In this document: piece after piece, positions 54,554-62,828 of the stretch
Position numbering within the stretch: the first letter of the stretch is position 1
How the letters are laid out: each line of letters opens with the position of its first letter
From: Chryseobacterium sp.
GTDB taxonomy: Bacteria > Bacteroidota > Bacteroidia > Flavobacteriales > Weeksellaceae
Reading direction: 5' to 3'
NCBI GenBank assembly: GCA_031277615.1
Contig: JAITMC010000019.1
Location: 62,001 to 126,000 of the forward strand
Length of the DNA stretch: 64,000 nucleotides
The notes under the pieces: model-generated
Told to the model about the DNA's origin: nothing
Database searches by the model: none
Seen by the model: the letters and a program-made list of their open reading frames with translations, nothing else
Position numbers and translations under genes: made by a program

Positions 54554-55603
54554 ATGGATTTATTATATATTGTTCTGATCATGTTGGGTACTGGCGTTTT
54601 AGGAGGTATTGTCAATTATCATTCGGACGCGAATAAAAAAACTGAAACTGAATCGGTAACCAGACTGAGATCCAAAAAAATCTGTATCCTTTTTGGAGTT
54701 GCAGCAACTATTTTGGTTCCTCTGTTTCTGAAATTTGCAGAGAGTAAACTTCTGGATGAAATCAGGCTTTCTGATGGATTTTTTCAATGCAGCAAACCTG
54801 AAAATACTGATGATTCTAATACTAAACCGGCTGCTGTTGTAATATCAAAACCTGATACTCTACAGTTAAAACCTCAGATTGTAAAGCCGGAAGAAGTTAA
54901 AAGTAACAGCAAAACAGTTGGTTCCTCAAAACCTTCCGAAGAAAAAACGTCTGCAGCATCAGATTATCTCATCTGGACTGCTTATTGTCTTCTTGCAGCA
55001 TGTGCGGGAATGAGGTTTATAGATCTGCTGATGTCACGGGTGATTAGCAAAGAATATATTAAGCAGGTGGAAACTCAGGTTCAGGAGAAAAATAAAGAGA
55101 TCAATGAACTGGAAAAAGAAAAAACTAAAGCTGAAAACAATTATCAGGTAAGCGAACCTATTCAGCTTAAAGTCGCCTCAGAAGATAGTGTTCAGAAAAG
55201 TGGGATCAGCACGCTGGAACAAAGTAAACTTTTACTTGCCCAGCTTCCCCCGGTAATGCATTCCAATGATCCTCAGAAAGGACGTTTCGGAGGAAAGAGC
55301 ACTGTGGATGGAAAAACACTTAGTGTGGAACATGCTCCTTATATTGTTCCGGGATTTCTTAACCTGACGATTAAAGTCACTGCCGGGAATGGCGATCTGA
55401 ACAGCGATGTTTATCTGTTCCTGCACAATTCCTTTGCCAAATCCATCATCCAGCTGAATGGTTACGGAAAAAAAGAAGTGGAATACACCATTCCTGCTTA
55501 CGGAGCATTCACTATTGGAGCCATTCTTGACCATGGAAATACCCTGCTGGAACTTGATATTGCAGAGCTCAGAGATTTTCCGGAAAAATTCAGAGAAAGA
55601 TAA
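54554..55603 (+). CDS. Three-TM protein with C-terminal pYEATS domain (conflict-system type)
   Basis: 349 aa with three membrane helices (~2-20, 44-61, 139-158), a charged Ser/Lys linker between TM2 and TM3, a coiled coil at ~168-197 and a C-terminal beta domain (~237-349). The last domain reads NDPQKGRFGGKSTVDG, VYLFLHNSFAKSII, YGAFTIGAILDHGNTLLELD and FPEKFRER. This matches my memory of the prokaryotic YEATS-like (pYEATS) domain, found with a three-TM N-terminus (YLATT) in predicted immunity systems. Its role is presumably to recognise a ligand at the membrane. It follows the signalling operon but has its own promoter and terminator. The domain call was made by eye. Confidence 0.72.
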   Translation: MDLLYIVLIMLGTGVLGGIVNYHSDANKKTETESVTRLRSKKICILFGVAATILVPLFLKFAESKLLDEIRLSDGFFQCSKPENTDDSNTKPAAVVISKPDTLQLKPQIVKPEEVKSNSKTVGSSKPSEEKTSAASDYLIWTAYCLLAACAGMRFIDLLMSRVISKEYIKQVETQVQEKNKEINELEKEKTKAENNYQVSEPIQLKVASEDSVQKSGISTLEQSKLLLAQLPPVMHSNDPQKGRFGGKSTVDGKTLSVEHAPYIVPGFLNLTIKVTAGNGDLNSDVYLFLHNSFAKSIIQLNGYGKKEVEYTIPAYGAFTIGAILDHGNTLLELDIAELRDFPEKFRER

Positions 55604-55630
55604 GACAGAAACCAATTCATTAAACCTTTT

Positions 55631-55670
55631 AACGTTCCAGTATCCTTTGATATCGGAGCGTTTTTATTTT
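55631..55670 (+). terminator. Terminator of the pYEATS gene
   Basis: AACGTTCC (55631-55638) pairs with GGAGCGTT (55655-55662), with inner TATC/GATA pairing, and a T-rich tail follows. Confidence 0.7.
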
Positions 55671-55772
55671 TTGAAAGAGTTTGATTAACATAATATTAAA
55701 ATTAACTAAAATTTAACTCGGAAGTAAACAATAAAATACTTCCACGGTACCCTGAAAAATTCAAAAAATGAT

Positions 55773-55780
55773 TAAATTTG
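55773..55780 (+). promoter_or_regulatory. -7 promoter element of eno
   Basis: TAAATTTG is a full TAnnTTTG match 22 nt before the eno start. The -33 position has CTG rather than TTG. Confidence 0.6.
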
Positions 55781-55799
55781 TAGGAACTATAAAAAATAA

Positions 55800-57095
<1,296 letters not shown>

Positions 57096-57110
57096 TTGAA
57101 TTTATAAATA

Positions 57111-57144
57111 ACGGCAAGCGATAATTTTTGTTTGCCGTATTTTA
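57111..57144 (+). terminator. Weak terminator between eno and gltA
   Basis: ACGGCAA (57111-57117) pairs with TTGCCGT (57132-57138); only ATTTTAT follows, so some read-through into gltA is likely. Confidence 0.5.
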
Positions 57145-57176
57145 TGGAAAGTAGTATATTTAAAAAAAAATAAATA

Positions 57177-58463
57177 ATGTCAGACAACAAAGTAATATTG
57201 AATTACGACGGTAATTCATATGAATATCCAATCGTGGATAGCACTATCGGAGACAGAGGGATTGATATTTCAAAATTAAGAGACCAGACAGGTTTAATCA
57301 CTCTGGATTTAGGTTACAAAAACACAGGAGCTACTATTAGCGACATCACTTACTTAGACGGAGATAAAGGAGAATTATTCTACAGAGGATATCCAATCGA
57401 ACAGATTGCTGAAAAATCCAACTTTACAGAAGTAATGTATCTTTTATTACATGGAGAATTACCTACTCAGGATCAATTTACTTCTTTCGATAACAATATT
57501 AAAAAATATAACTTCATCGCAGATGAGATGAAAAAGATCATCGATGTTTTTCCTCGTTCTGCTCACCCTATGGGAGTTTTATCTTCTTTAACTTCTGCTT
57601 TAACAGCCTTCAACCCGAAAGCCGTTAACGTAAACTCTAAAGAAGAAATGGATCACGCAGCGGAGCTGATGATCGCTAAATTCTCTCACCTTTGTGCCTG
57701 GACGTACAGAAAAACTCAAGGTTTACCATTAAACCACGGTGATAACAACCTGAACTACGTAGAGAACTTCTACAAAATGGCATTCAGATTACCAAACGCT
57801 GATTTCGAAATCGATCCGGTAGTGGTAAATGCATTAGATAAATTATTAATCCTTCACGCAGACCACGAGCAAAACTGTTCTACTTCTACAGTAAGAATGG
57901 TAGGTTCTGCCCACACAGGTCTTTTCGCTTCTATCTCTGCAGGGGTATCTGCACTTTGGGGGCCACTTCACGGTGGTGCCAACCAGGCGGTAATCGAAAT
58001 GCTTGAGCTTATCGAAAAAGATGGTGGTGATGTTTCTAAATATGTTGCTAAAGCTAAAGATAAAGCGGACAACTTCCGTCTTATGGGATTCGGACACAGA
58101 GTGTACAAAAACTTCGACCCAAGAGCAAAAATCATCAAGAAAGCTGCTGACGATATCCTTACTGCACTGGGAATTCAGGATAAAGCTCTTGATATTGCCA
58201 TGCAGTTAGAAAGAGTAGCCCTTGAAGATGAGTACTTCGTAGAAAGAAAACTATATCCAAACGTGGATTTCTATTCAGGAATCATTTACAGAGCATTAGG
58301 AATTCCTACAGAAATGTTCACTGTAATGTTTGCCTTAGGAAGACTTCCGGGATGGATTTCTCAATGGAAAGAAATGAGACTGAAAGGAGACCCGATCGGA
58401 AGACCAAGACAGGTTTACCAAGGTGCTCAGGAAAGAAACTATATCGATATTGCAAACAGATAA
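57177..58463 (+). CDS. gltA: Citrate synthase
   Basis: Condenses oxaloacetate and acetyl-CoA as the first step of the TCA cycle. 428 aa, the hexameric type II (Gram-negative) length. Catalytic regions are visible: LILHADHEQNCSTSTVRMVG, LWGPLHGGANQAVIEML, and MGFGHRVYKNFDPRAKII with the conserved histidine. The C-terminus reads GRPRQVYQGAQERNYIDIAN. It has no strong promoter of its own (TATATTTA near 57146 is one base off), so it may be partly transcribed from eno. Confidence 0.97.
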   Translation: MSDNKVILNYDGNSYEYPIVDSTIGDRGIDISKLRDQTGLITLDLGYKNTGATISDITYLDGDKGELFYRGYPIEQIAEKSNFTEVMYLLLHGELPTQDQFTSFDNNIKKYNFIADEMKKIIDVFPRSAHPMGVLSSLTSALTAFNPKAVNVNSKEEMDHAAELMIAKFSHLCAWTYRKTQGLPLNHGDNNLNYVENFYKMAFRLPNADFEIDPVVVNALDKLLILHADHEQNCSTSTVRMVGSAHTGLFASISAGVSALWGPLHGGANQAVIEMLELIEKDGGDVSKYVAKAKDKADNFRLMGFGHRVYKNFDPRAKIIKKAADDILTALGIQDKALDIAMQLERVALEDEYFVERKLYPNVDFYSGIIYRALGIPTEMFTVMFALGRLPGWISQWKEMRLKGDPIGRPRQVYQGAQERNYIDIANR

Positions 58464-58482
58464 TCACTGTTTTAATCATCAT

Positions 58483-58516
58483 AAAAAATCCCAAAGCTTG
58501 CTTTGGGATTTTTTTG
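58483..58516 (+). terminator. Terminator of gltA
   Basis: AAAAATCCCAAAGC and GCTTTGGGATTTTT form a near-perfect stem with a tiny TT loop and a T-run; the A-run on the left allows bidirectional use. Confidence 0.88.
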
Positions 58517-58552
58517 TATTATACTTTTCTACGTCCGGGTATTACCCATAAT

Positions 58553-58578
58553 AAAAAAACCTGCTTATCAAAAGCAGG
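58553..58578 (-). terminator. Terminator of the second double-glycine peptide
   Basis: CCTGCTT (58560-58566) pairs with AAGCAGG (58572-58578); on the minus strand seven T follow (A-run 58553-58559). It lies 9 nt past the peptide's stop. Confidence 0.7.
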
Positions 58579-58587
58579 CTTTTACAT

Positions 58588-58752
58588 TTATGGACATGCA
58601 CATCTGTCGCAGGTCCATATATAGCATTTTCCTGTGACATCATCCCATTCACAGCATCGTCTGGTTCCTGGTGGCATACCTCCCATTACGGATTTCTGCT
58701 GCTCTCTTCCTAATTTTTGTGCATTTTTCAGCACCGGGTTTTTCTTGTTCAT
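58588..58752 (-). CDS. Short bacteriocin-like peptide with double-glycine leader and six cysteines
   Basis: A 54-aa peptide read directly from the sequence. The leader (KNAQKLGREQQKSVMGG) ends in Gly24-Gly25; the 29-residue core MPPGTRRCCEWDDVTGK, then CYIWTCDRCACP has six cysteines (33, 34, 43, 48, 51, 53) and two tryptophans. Leader length and pattern match the peptide at 8618-8869, but the cores differ. It has its own minus-strand terminator. No exporter or maturation gene lies nearby. A small disulfide-rich or modified secreted peptide is the best guess. Confidence 0.72.
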   Translation of the reverse strand: MNKKNPVLKNAQKLGREQQKSVMGGMPPGTRRCCEWDDVTGKCYIWTCDRCACP

Positions 58753-58921
58753 GATTTTGTTCTTTTGATGTTGATAATTAAGTTTTAAAATGATAATTTC
58801 TTTGAAACTATATCACTAATTTATGAATTTAATTTGAAGTCTGATTGTTTTTTTTATTCCGTATGTAGATGGAAAATAGTCACTTGTACTAAATAAACCG
58901 TATGCATTTTTATGTAATTAT

Positions 58922-58962
58922 TTAAAAAAAAATAAACCCTGCTTACAAAAACAGAGTTTATT
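58922..58962 (-). terminator. Terminator of the 163-aa paralogue pair
   Basis: AATAAACCCTG (58931-58941) pairs with CAGAGTTTATT (58952-58962) except one position; on the minus strand a T-run follows (A-run 58924-58932). The flanking 58753-58921 is AT-rich without a supported gene. Confidence 0.65.
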
Positions 58963-58996
58963 TCTTTACCATGAGTTCAAATTAAGATTATTTCAT

Positions 58997-59488
58997 TTAG
59001 AATGTTTGGAGCGTGATCTGGTAAGTAACATGTGATCCTGAGCTGATTGCCTTCAGTCGTATTCTGGCACCTACAATTGTGAGGTCTATTTCATTCCCAC
59101 TATTGGCAGACAGAATTTGTAAATCATTGAAGGTGTGTACTCTCGAAATCAGATATCCGTTCTGATAAGCAGTCCATGTTACTTTTAAGTGAAAAAGCTC
59201 ATACGTCTGGAATGCAGTTGAAGTAGGAGGCAAAAGATAAGCAACAGTGCTTCCGTTGGCAATATGTTTGCTTTCAAGAACAGGAGTAGTTTGGGTATAG
59301 CTGTTTGGGGGAGAAATAATGTGAGTGTGGCGATCATAATCGGCCTCTACTTTTATAGAGTGTGGCGCAAAGCTGTTAAGACTTGCTTCCCCGATATATT
59401 TGACACTAAAAGTGCTTTGTGCAAATAAGCACGTGGCTGATACCACTGTCAGTAAAACAGTTAAAAAAAATGTAAGGGTCTTTTTCAT
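58997..59488 (-). CDS. Secreted 163-aa protein, tandem paralogue 1
   Basis: An exported protein of unknown function. The signal peptide (MKKTLTFFLTVLLTVVSATC region, cut after LFAQ) is followed by a single beta-rich domain (STFSVKYIGEASLNSFAPHS, LFHLKVTWTAYQNGYLISRV, NEIDLTIVGARIRLKAISSG). About 80% of residues match the gene directly upstream, so the duplication is recent. Differences cluster at ~55-85 (SPPNSYTQTTPVLESKH), which may be a variable surface. There are no cysteines in the mature part. Confidence 0.78.
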   Translation of the reverse strand: MKKTLTFFLTVLLTVVSATCLFAQSTFSVKYIGEASLNSFAPHSIKVEADYDRHTHIISPPNSYTQTTPVLESKHIANGSTVAYLLPPTSTAFQTYELFHLKVTWTAYQNGYLISRVHTFNDLQILSANSGNEIDLTIVGARIRLKAISSGSHVTYQITLQTF

Positions 59489-59518
59489 AGTAATAAGATT
59501 TTTTAATGCTAAGCATGT

Positions 59519-60010
59519 TTAATAGGTTTGTAAAGTGACCTGATAAGTAATATGTGATCCTGAGCTGATTGCCTTAAGCCGGATTCTGGCTCCTACGATT
59601 GTAAGGTCTATTTCATTACCACTATTGGCAGACGAAATTTGTAAATCATTGAAGGTGTGTACTCTCGAAATCAGATATCCATTCTGATAAGCCGTCCATG
59701 TTACTTTTAAATGGAAAAGTTCAAAGGATTGACTGGCACTGGAAGTAGGAGGCAAAAGATAATCAACAGTAGCTCCATTCGTAATATACTTGCTTTCCAC
59801 AATATGAGTAATCTGACTAATAGGGGATGGAGAAGAAAGAATAAAAGTTTCACGATTATAATCGGCCTCTACTTTTATAGAGTGTGGCGCAAAGCTGCCA
59901 AGACTTGCTTCACCAAGGTATTTGACACTAAAAGTGCTTTGTGCAAATAAACAGGTTACTGATACCACTGTCAACAAAACAGTTAAGCAAAAGGTAAGGG
60001 TCGTTTTCAT
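59519..60010 (-). CDS. Secreted 163-aa protein, tandem paralogue 2
   Basis: Same length and layout as its downstream twin: signal peptide cut after LFAQ, then STFSVKYLGEASLGSFAPHS, a shared C-terminal half (TWTAYQNGYLISRVHTFNDL) and a divergent centre (SSPSPISQITHIVESKYITN). It is 30 nt upstream of the other copy on the same strand, so both are probably on one transcript. Even the sequence before each start (TAATAAGATTT) was copied. The 288-nt stretch from 60011 to the next gene shows no gene I can support. Confidence 0.78.
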   Translation of the reverse strand: MKTTLTFCLTVLLTVVSVTCLFAQSTFSVKYLGEASLGSFAPHSIKVEADYNRETFILSSPSPISQITHIVESKYITNGATVDYLLPPTSSASQSFELFHLKVTWTAYQNGYLISRVHTFNDLQISSANSGNEIDLTIVGARIRLKAISSGSHITYQVTLQTY

Positions 60011-60298
60011 AATAATAAGATTTAAAATTAGTCCTGCTAATATAATTGTAGTTCGAAAGTGAAACCAGTTCCATTAAGTAAGTACGTGCATTCCAACTGT
60101 AAGCGCGTCAGCTGAAACTGTAAGTGAGTTTCGTATGGTGGTATTTTCTGTATAAAAGGTATTATAAGGATAAAATAACTGTAAATAAAACCTTCCTTAG
60201 AGTAACCGGAATATCGGATAAAATTATAAGGATAAAGCAATTCAAAAGTTTTCCAGATAGAGACCTTTACTTATATTTGTAGTATTGCATAAATCTTT

Positions 60299-61213
60299 AT
60301 GAGACTAAACATTAAAAACGAAACAGGACGGCTGAAGTCAGTAGTGCTGGGCCAGCCTAATTCACTGGGACCGGTTCCCACCCTTGAAGAGAGCTATGAT
60401 GCAAAATCATATTACTCCATTGAAAACAACATTTATCCTAAAGAAGAGGATATCATTAATGAAATGAACGCTTTTGAAGCAGTTTTAAAAAAGTATGACG
60501 TTGAAGTGCTGCGACCGAGCATCATTGAAGATTACAACCAGGTTTTTTCAAGAGACGTAGCCTTTGTGATTGATGATAAGATGATTATCTCCAATGTAAT
60601 CGCCGACAGAGCAGATGAGCAGGAAGCCTATAAAAGTGTTTTTGAAAAAGTAGCCTGGAGAAAGATCATCAACCTTCCGGAAACAGCTCATATTGAAGGC
60701 GGGGATGTGATCGTGTGGAATGACTTCCTGTTTATAGGAACCTGCTTCAGCGAAGATTACAGAAACTATAAAACGGCACGTACCAACGAATATGCCATCG
60801 AAATTTTAAAAGAATATTTTCCCAAGAAAAGAATCATTGATCTTGAGCTGAAGAAAAATGATAAAGTTCCGTTTGAAGGAATCCTTCACCTGGACTGCAC
60901 TTTCAATCCGGTGGGAGAAGACAAATGCATCATTTATAAAAACGGATTTGTAGATGAGAGTGATTATCGCCTGATCATTGATATTTTCGGAGAAGAAAAC
61001 TGCTTCCATATCAATGATGAAGAAATGTTTGAAATGTTCCCCAATATTTTCTCCATCTCTCCGGAAATAGTGGTTTCAGATAAAGCCTTCACAAGAATGA
61101 ACAATCACCTTAGAAATGAATGGGGAATGACCGTGGAAGAGATCCCTTACAGAGAAATCTCGAAAATGGGTGGCCTTCTGCGTTGTTCAACGATGCCTTT
61201 AGTCAGGGAGTAG
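60299..61213 (+). CDS. Guanidino-group hydrolase, DDAH/arginine-deiminase-like
   Basis: A 304-aa cytoplasmic enzyme of the guanidino-modifying superfamily, which hydrolyses arginine-like substrates (dimethylarginine to citrulline, or arginine to citrulline and ammonia). Catalytic landmarks: an acidic substrate site (VFSRDVAFVI), AHIEGGDVIVW with the Glu-Gly-Gly-Asp, the catalytic His of GILHLDCTFN, and the nucleophile Cys296 near the C-terminus (GGLLRCSTMPL). The length is nearer DDAH than the ~410-aa ADI. A ureido/guanidino hydrolase of the CtlX type follows after a small inserted gene, so both may act on arginine or citrulline breakdown. Confidence 0.83.
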   Translation: MRLNIKNETGRLKSVVLGQPNSLGPVPTLEESYDAKSYYSIENNIYPKEEDIINEMNAFEAVLKKYDVEVLRPSIIEDYNQVFSRDVAFVIDDKMIISNVIADRADEQEAYKSVFEKVAWRKIINLPETAHIEGGDVIVWNDFLFIGTCFSEDYRNYKTARTNEYAIEILKEYFPKKRIIDLELKKNDKVPFEGILHLDCTFNPVGEDKCIIYKNGFVDESDYRLIIDIFGEENCFHINDEEMFEMFPNIFSISPEIVVSDKAFTRMNNHLRNEWGMTVEEIPYREISKMGGLLRCSTMPLVRE

Positions 61214-61292
61214 TGGAGCTATGGAGTGAGAGAGTTATAGAGTGGGAGAGTTTAGAGTGTGGAAGAGTTGTCAAGAAAAAAAATAATATGGT

Positions 61293-61697
61293 ATGGGAAC
61301 AATTAAAATTCATCAGGACCTAAAAGTATATCAAAAGTCTTTTGAAACAGCACAACAAATTTATGAGCTTTCAAAGGCCTTTCCAAAAGAAGAACTTTAC
61401 TCCTTAACCGATCAGATTAGAAGATCATCAAGATCTGTTTCTGCTAATATTAGTGAAGCTTGGGGGAAAAGAAAATATGAAAAATCCTTTATTGCTAAGT
61501 TGACTGATTCTGAAGGTGAAGCAAGAGAAACTCAAACATGGCTCCAATTTGCTCATGCTTGCTGCTACATTAATGAAGAGCAATATAAAAATTTGTACAA
61601 TCAATATAACCAAATAATAGGAATGTTAGTGAATATGATAAACCAATCAGAAAAGTGGTGTTCATTTTCTTCATTAAAAAAAGATGACGAGAATTGA
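61293..61697 (+). CDS. Four-helix-bundle protein (23S rRNA intervening-sequence / Avd-like family)
   Basis: A 134-aa all-helical protein of the 'four helix bundle' family. IHQDLKVYQKSFETAQQIY, the diagnostic SLTDQIRRSSRSVSANISEA and WGKRKYEKSFIAKLTDSEGE are all present. Members occur in intervening sequences of 23S rRNA genes, beside diversity-generating retroelements and scattered through Bacteroidota genomes; function is mostly unknown. Here it sits alone between two metabolic genes. Repeated G/A-rich sequence lies before it (AGTGAGAGAGTTATAG, then AGTGGGAGAGTTTAG at 61225-61255). Two copies of ACCCTCAAAC lie after it (61712-61721 and 61736-61745). These flanks look like the ends of an inserted element. 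Confidence 0.82.
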   Translation: MGTIKIHQDLKVYQKSFETAQQIYELSKAFPKEELYSLTDQIRRSSRSVSANISEAWGKRKYEKSFIAKLTDSEGEARETQTWLQFAHACCYINEEQYKNLYNQYNQIIGMLVNMINQSEKWCSFSSLKKDDEN

Positions 61698-61753
61698 TTA
61701 AGGTGAATGAAACCCTCAAACCCTAATACACTAGCACCCTCAAACTTAAAAAA

Positions 61754-62677
61754 ATGCAAACAACAGATACCGTACTCATGATAGAGCCGATTGCTTTCGG
61801 CTACAACGCAGAAACTGCGAAAAACAATTACTTTCAGGTAGAACAGACCGGTTCCGATATCCAGTCAAAAGCTCTGGCAGAGTTCAATACTTTTGTCGGC
61901 AAACTGAGAGGAAAGGGAATCAATGTAATTACCATCAAAGATACATTGGATCCCCACACCCCGGATTCTATTTTCCCGAATAACTGGGTAAGCTTTCATA
62001 AAGACGGGAAAGTAGTTTTGTACCCTATGTTCGCATCCAACAGAAGAGTGGAGCGAAGAGAAGATATTATCGAAAGCATCGGAAACCAGGGATTTGAAGT
62101 ATCAGAAATCGATGATTGGTCCTTTTCAGAAACCCAGGGACATTTTCTGGAGGGTACAGGAAGTATGATCTTCGATCACGACAATAAAATTGCTTATGGT
62201 TCGGTTTCCCTGAGACTGGATGAAAAGCTGTTCAGAGAATTCTGCTCCAAATACGGATTCACTCCGGTCGTTTTCCATTCTTATCAGACGGTAGGAACAG
62301 AGAGACTGCCTATTTACCATACCAATGTGATGATGTGTGTGGCGGATCGGTTTGTGGTGATCTGCTTAGACTGCATCGATGATGAACTGGAAAGAGAAAA
62401 AGTAATAGAAACCATTAAGAACTCAGGAAAAGAAATTATCGATATTTCTGAAGAGCAGATGCAGCAGTTTGCCGGAAATATGCTTCAGGTTCAGAATAAG
62501 GACGGGAAGAAATTCCTTGTGATGAGCCAGACCGCTTATCAGTCATTAAATCCTGATCAGGTTGCTGCCATAGAAAAATACTGTGAGATCATTTACTCAG
62601 ATCTGAATACCATTGAAGTAAATGGTGGAGGAAGTGCACGCTGTATGCTGGCTGAGGTTTTCCTTCCGAAAAAATAA
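61754..62677 (+). CDS. ctlX: Amidinotransferase-fold hydrolase, CtlX-like (citrulline ureidase)
   Basis: A 307-aa cytoplasmic enzyme of the same superfamily as the DDAH-like gene upstream, but of the CtlX branch that in Francisella splits citrulline to ornithine. Recognised from MIEPIAFGYNAETAKNNYFQ, HTPDSIFPNNWVSFH, HFLEGTGSMIFDH, IYHTNVMMCVADRF with the catalytic His, and GGGSARCMLAEVFLPKK with nucleophile Cys297. Together with the neighbouring enzyme it could carry arginine-type substrates to ornithine. That pathway is inferred, and the symbol rests on overall resemblance. Confidence 0.82.
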   Translation: MQTTDTVLMIEPIAFGYNAETAKNNYFQVEQTGSDIQSKALAEFNTFVGKLRGKGINVITIKDTLDPHTPDSIFPNNWVSFHKDGKVVLYPMFASNRRVERREDIIESIGNQGFEVSEIDDWSFSETQGHFLEGTGSMIFDHDNKIAYGSVSLRLDEKLFREFCSKYGFTPVVFHSYQTVGTERLPIYHTNVMMCVADRFVVICLDCIDDELEREKVIETIKNSGKEIIDISEEQMQQFAGNMLQVQNKDGKKFLVMSQTAYQSLNPDQVAAIEKYCEIIYSDLNTIEVNGGGSARCMLAEVFLPKK

Positions 62678-62710
62678 CAGGGTTTGGATAAAGAATCTTG
62701 CTTACAATAT

Positions 62711-62743
62711 ACTTCCGGTCTGGTCTCAGTCCGGAAGTTTTTT
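62711..62743 (+). terminator. Terminator after ctlX
   Basis: ACTTCCGG (62711-62718) pairs with CCGGAAGT (62731-62738), with inner CTG/CAG pairing; six T follow. Confidence 0.85.
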
Positions 62744-62790
62744 ATAAAAGGCCCATCGTAAAATATCCTTACCATACAGAAACCCAAAAA

Positions 62791-62805
62791 AGTTAGCTAA
62801 CTTTG
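62791..62805 (+). promoter_or_regulatory. Promoter and 12-bp palindrome of the GH43-like gene
   Basis: TAACTTTG (62798-62805) is a full -7 element 23 nt before the start. The perfect palindrome AGTTAGCTAACT (62791-62802) overlaps it, so a dimeric repressor could block this promoter. Confidence 0.5.
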
Positions 62806-62828
62806 CCCTGAATGTTTAAAATCTGAAA

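Noticed and set aside
60037-60240. 67-aa minus-strand frame in the gap before the DDAH-like gene
   Set aside because: No signal, no family pattern, no promoter element; AT-rich frame of the length expected by chance.
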